DNA of 64,000 bases from Flavobacterium nitrogenifigens (GTDB lineage: Bacteria; Bacteroidota; Bacteroidia; Flavobacteriales; Flavobacteriaceae). Made by a program: the position numbers and the translations under genes. The notes under the pieces were generated by a model. The model had not been told where the DNA came from. It saw only the letters and a list, made by a program, of their open reading frames with translations, and made no database searches. How positions within the stretch are numbered: the first letter of the stretch is position 1; each line of letters begins with the position of its first letter. Location: positions 1 to 64,000 of the forward strand of contig NZ_QJRI01000174.1 in the NCBI RefSeq assembly GCF_003254565.1. Direction: 5' to 3'. Shown piece by piece: positions 61,420 through 64,000 of this stretch.

Positions 61420-63555
61420 ATGATACAAGATCCAAAGAGATATACTATCACAGCGGCATTACCTTATACCAACGGACCTATTCATATTGGTCACTTGGCT
61501 GGGGTTTACGTACCTGCAGATATATATTCGAGATATTTAAGATTGCAAGGAAAAGATGTAGCATTTATCTGCGGAAGCGATGAACACGGAGTTGCAATTT
61601 CGATGAAAGCCAAGAAAGAAGGAGTTACACCGCAAGAAGTTATTGATAAATATGATGGAATTATTCGTAAATCGTTTGAAGATTTCGGAATTTCATTCAA
61701 TAATTATTCTAGAACTTCTGCTAAAATCCATCATGATACGGCTTCAGAATTCTTTAGGACTTTGTATGATAAAGGAGATTTTATTGAAGAAGTTACTGAG
61801 CAATTGTACGATGCAAAAGCAAATCAGTTTTTAGCAGACCGTTTTGTGGTTGGAACTTGTCCGAAATGTGACAATCCAGAAGCTTACGGAGATCAGTGCG
61901 AAAAATGCGGATCGACTTTGAACGCGACTGATTTGATCAACCCAAAATCGACAATTACGGGAGAAACTCCGATTCTTAAAGAAACAAAACACTGGTTTTT
62001 ACCTTTAGATAGATACTCTGATTTCTTAACTGAATGGATTTTAGTCGGACATAAAAACGATTGGAAAACGAACGTTTACGGACAAGTAAAATCTTGGATC
62101 GATGCAGGTTTAGAACCTCGTGCCGTAACACGTGATTTGGATTGGGGAATTGATGTTCCTGTTGAAGGTGCTGAAGGCAAAAAACTATACGTTTGGTTTG
62201 ATGCGCCGATCGGTTACATTTCTTCTACTAAAGAATGGGCAGCGCGCGAAGGAAAAGATTGGGAACCATATTGGAAAGATGAAGAAACGAAATTGGTACA
62301 CTTTATCGGAAAAGACAATATCGTTTTTCACTGTATTATTTTCCCAGCGATGCTTAAGGCTGAAGGAAGCTATATTTTACCAGACAACGTTCCGGCAAAT
62401 GAATTCTTGAACTTGGAAGGAAACAAACTTTCGACTTCTAAAAACTGGGCGGTTTGGTTACACGAATATTTAGAAGAATTTCCAGATAAGCAAGATGTTT
62501 TGCGTTACGCATTGACATCTAATGCTCCTGAAACAAAAGATAACGATTTTACTTGGAAAGATTTCCAAGCGAGAAATAACAACGAATTAGTTGCTGTTTT
62601 CGGAAACTTCGTAAACCGTGTTGTGGTTTTAACCAACAAATATTACGATGGAATTATCCCAACTCCAAACGAATTTACAGAAGTTGACGAACAAACTTTA
62701 GCTGAATTAAAAGCGTATCCAGCCGTGATTTCAAGTTCGGTGGAGCGTTACAGATTCCGTGAAGCTTTGGGCGAATTGATGAATGTGGCTCGTTTAGGAA
62801 ATAAATACCTTGCAGACGAAGAGCCTTGGAAAGTTATGAAAGACAATCCAGAGCGTGTAAAAACTCAAATGTATGTGGCACTGCAAATCGCTGCTGCGTT
62901 GAGCGTTTTGGCTGAACCGTTTTTACCTTTTACTGCTGCGAAACTTTCTAAAATCTTGAATTTGGCTGACCTTAAAGAACATTTTGCAGGTTTCAGTAAA
63001 TTCTTGAAAGAGAAAAATCGTGATGCAAAAGACATCTTTATTGATAAAACGTTAGGTTGGAATGACATTTCTGAAAACTCAGATTTATTACCTGCAGGAC
63101 ATAAAATTGGTGAAGCGGAATTGCTTTTCGCTAAAATTGAGGACGAAGAAATACAAAAACAAATAGACAAATTGGAAGCGACAAAAACCGCAAATATTGC
63201 TGAAAACAAACAAGCAGAACCGCAAAAAGATTTAATTCAGTTTGAGGATTTTGCGAAAATGGATATTCGTATCGGAACTATTTTAGAAGCTGAAAAAATG
63301 CCAAAAGCAAACAAACTTTTGGTTCTTAAAGTAGATACAGGAATTGATGTTCGTACCATTGTTTCAGGAATTGCTGAGAGTTTTTCGCCAGAAGAAATCG
63401 TAGGAAAACGTGTTTCTGTATTAGCGAACTTGGCTCCAAGAGCTTTACGTGGTGTTGAAAGCCAAGGAATGATTTTGATGACAACAAATGCGGAAGGAAA
63501 ATTGGTTTTCGTTAATCCAGATGCTGATGCACCGAATGGAGCGACTGTAAACTAA
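61420..63555 (+). CDS. metG: Methionyl-tRNA synthetase with C-terminal tRNA-binding domain
   Basis: A 711-residue class I synthetase. [22 protein letters not shown] contains the HIGH motif; NKLSTSKNW is the KMSKS variant. The zinc knuckle [18 protein letters not shown] is complete. Catalytic core, connective domain and anticodon-binding helices run to about residue 560. The last ~105 residues ([21 protein letters not shown] to the end) are a Trbp111/EMAP-II tRNA-binding fold that dimerises the enzyme. A stable terminator follows the stop. Confidence 0.97.
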   Translation: MIQDPKRYTITAALPYTNGPIHIGHLAGVYVPADIYSRYLRLQGKDVAFICGSDEHGVAISMKAKKEGVTPQEVIDKYDGIIRKSFEDFGISFNNYSRTSAKIHHDTASEFFRTLYDKGDFIEEVTEQLYDAKANQFLADRFVVGTCPKCDNPEAYGDQCEKCGSTLNATDLINPKSTITGETPILKETKHWFLPLDRYSDFLTEWILVGHKNDWKTNVYGQVKSWIDAGLEPRAVTRDLDWGIDVPVEGAEGKKLYVWFDAPIGYISSTKEWAAREGKDWEPYWKDEETKLVHFIGKDNIVFHCIIFPAMLKAEGSYILPDNVPANEFLNLEGNKLSTSKNWAVWLHEYLEEFPDKQDVLRYALTSNAPETKDNDFTWKDFQARNNNELVAVFGNFVNRVVVLTNKYYDGIIPTPNEFTEVDEQTLAELKAYPAVISSSVERYRFREALGELMNVARLGNKYLADEEPWKVMKDNPERVKTQMYVALQIAAALSVLAEPFLPFTAAKLSKILNLADLKEHFAGFSKFLKEKNRDAKDIFIDKTLGWNDISENSDLLPAGHKIGEAELLFAKIEDEEIQKQIDKLEATKTANIAENKQAEPQKDLIQFEDFAKMDIRIGTILEAEKMPKANKLLVLKVDTGIDVRTIVSGIAESFSPEEIVGKRVSVLANLAPRALRGVESQGMILMTTNAEGKLVFVNPDADAPNGATVN

Positions 63556-63575
63556 TTTTATACATTTTATAAATG

Positions 63576-63607
63576 GCGTGAATCAGTTAATGCTAATTGA
63601 TTCACGC
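63576..63607 (+). terminator. Terminator of metG
   Basis: A perfect 10-bp stem GCGTGAATCA / TGATTCACGC with a 12-nt loop, followed by TTTTTTG, 21 nt after the metG stop. Confidence 0.88.
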
Positions 63608-63669
63608 TTTTTTGTTTAATTAAGTGTAAATTTATTCCCTCAAAATAAAATGTTCCTCAAAAAATTGAA

Positions 63670-64000
63670 ATGAAAAAAATTCTTATTCTACTATTATCAA
63701 TTGTTTTATACAATTGCAGCAGTGACAAAAATACTGTTGATGAAACTGAAATATCCGAAGTAAAATTAACTGCAACTATTATTGAACCTATAAAAGATAG
63801 GGATCTATCTTTTTATAATAATGGCGCTGCAGGTATTTTTGAAGATCCAACAGTTAAAAAAAAATTAAAAGCAAAAATAGTACTCTCTGATGATAGCAAT
63901 TCCAAAACTAATTTAGCAATTAAGTGGAGAAGCAATATCGACGGATCACTTTATGAAGGAAAACCAGACAATAATTTAGAAAGTGAAATTAATATCAATT
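63670..64000 (+). CDS. Lipoprotein, 5' part only
   Basis: The frame is open from ATG 63670 to the window edge (110 codons). MKKILILLLSIVLYNC gives a lipobox with Cys16, followed by SSDKN. The visible mature part has a beta-strand pattern (VKLTATIIEPI, KLKAKIVLSDDSN, LAIKWRSNIDGSLYEG) that could be the beginning of an Ig-like domain. The protein is cut by the window end, so the function is unknown. Confidence 0.7.
   Translation, partial: MKKILILLLSIVLYNCSSDKNTVDETEISEVKLTATIIEPIKDRDLSFYNNGAAGIFEDPTVKKKLKAKIVLSDDSNSKTNLAIKWRSNIDGSLYEGKPDNNLESEININ

Overview
The window looks like a chromosomal segment of a low-GC member of the Bacteroidota, most probably a Flavobacterium close to F. johnsoniae. 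The reasons are: giant surface proteins ending in the type IX secretion (T9SS) 'type C' sorting module, many short lipoproteins, a SusC-like TonB receptor with a carboxypeptidase-like N-terminal domain, Bacteroidota-type promoter boxes (TAnnTTTG, twice with TTG 19 nt upstream), a separate atpD-atpC pair, and a fused OlsF/GlsF amino-lipid acyltransferase. I see no rRNA, tRNA, CRISPR array, prophage or intact insertion sequence.

Layout. 1-16.5 kb is the accessory, surface-exposed part. It holds the 5' portion of a glycine-rich adhesin-like gene, a 14-repeat delta-60 (beta-propeller) protein, an Ig/FN3/PA14-like giant, recX, and a second PA14/Ig-like giant on the opposite strand. Three of these giants share a long C-terminal module (about 500 residues) ending in the T9SS signal. 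16.6-22.8 kb carries bioF, an NAD(P)-binding protein, a small membrane protein, atpC-atpD behind a clear promoter, and a GDSL-type lipoprotein. 22.9-31.7 kb has a TonB-dependent receptor, then glmS, a DUF4270 lipoprotein and a shortened glycogen-synthase-like protein in one operon, divergent from panC-panD. 31.9-36.6 kb has an esterase-fold protein with an Asp at the nucleophile position, radA, and an AsmA-like/GT51 transglycosylase fusion. 36.8-46.2 kb holds an aldo/keto reductase, an OmpA-like lipoprotein, exonuclease III, OlsF/GlsF, three small membrane proteins (TM2, DUF2752, DUF4234), a 2-hydroxyacid dehydrogenase, nhaA and a cytochrome c. 46.2-53.9 kb holds proC, mgtE-rsmA (overlapping), DUF4286, a TPR protein, lgt and serS. 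54-64 kb has two hypothetical genes (lipoprotein, DMP19-like), a PrcB-like lipoprotein, PhzF, a secreted DinB-fold protein, a CDGSH protein, a GH43 enzyme, metG and the start of a lipoprotein.

Most of the window is ordinary core metabolism and envelope maintenance. The most unusual signals are in the spaces between genes. An exact 18-bp palindrome (TCCCGATAGCTATCGGGA) occurs three times, twice flanked by exact 3-bp direct repeats, as if inserted. A triple-palindrome element of about 130 bp occurs twice. Several long nested inverted repeats surround them. Among proteins, the ones worth a second look are the Asp-nucleophile esterase fold, the GT5 'glycogen synthase' lacking the ADP-glucose motif and half the fold, the AsmA-GT51 fusion, the secreted DinB-fold protein and the shared T9SS type C module. 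I did not find a clear new multi-gene defence or secretion system.
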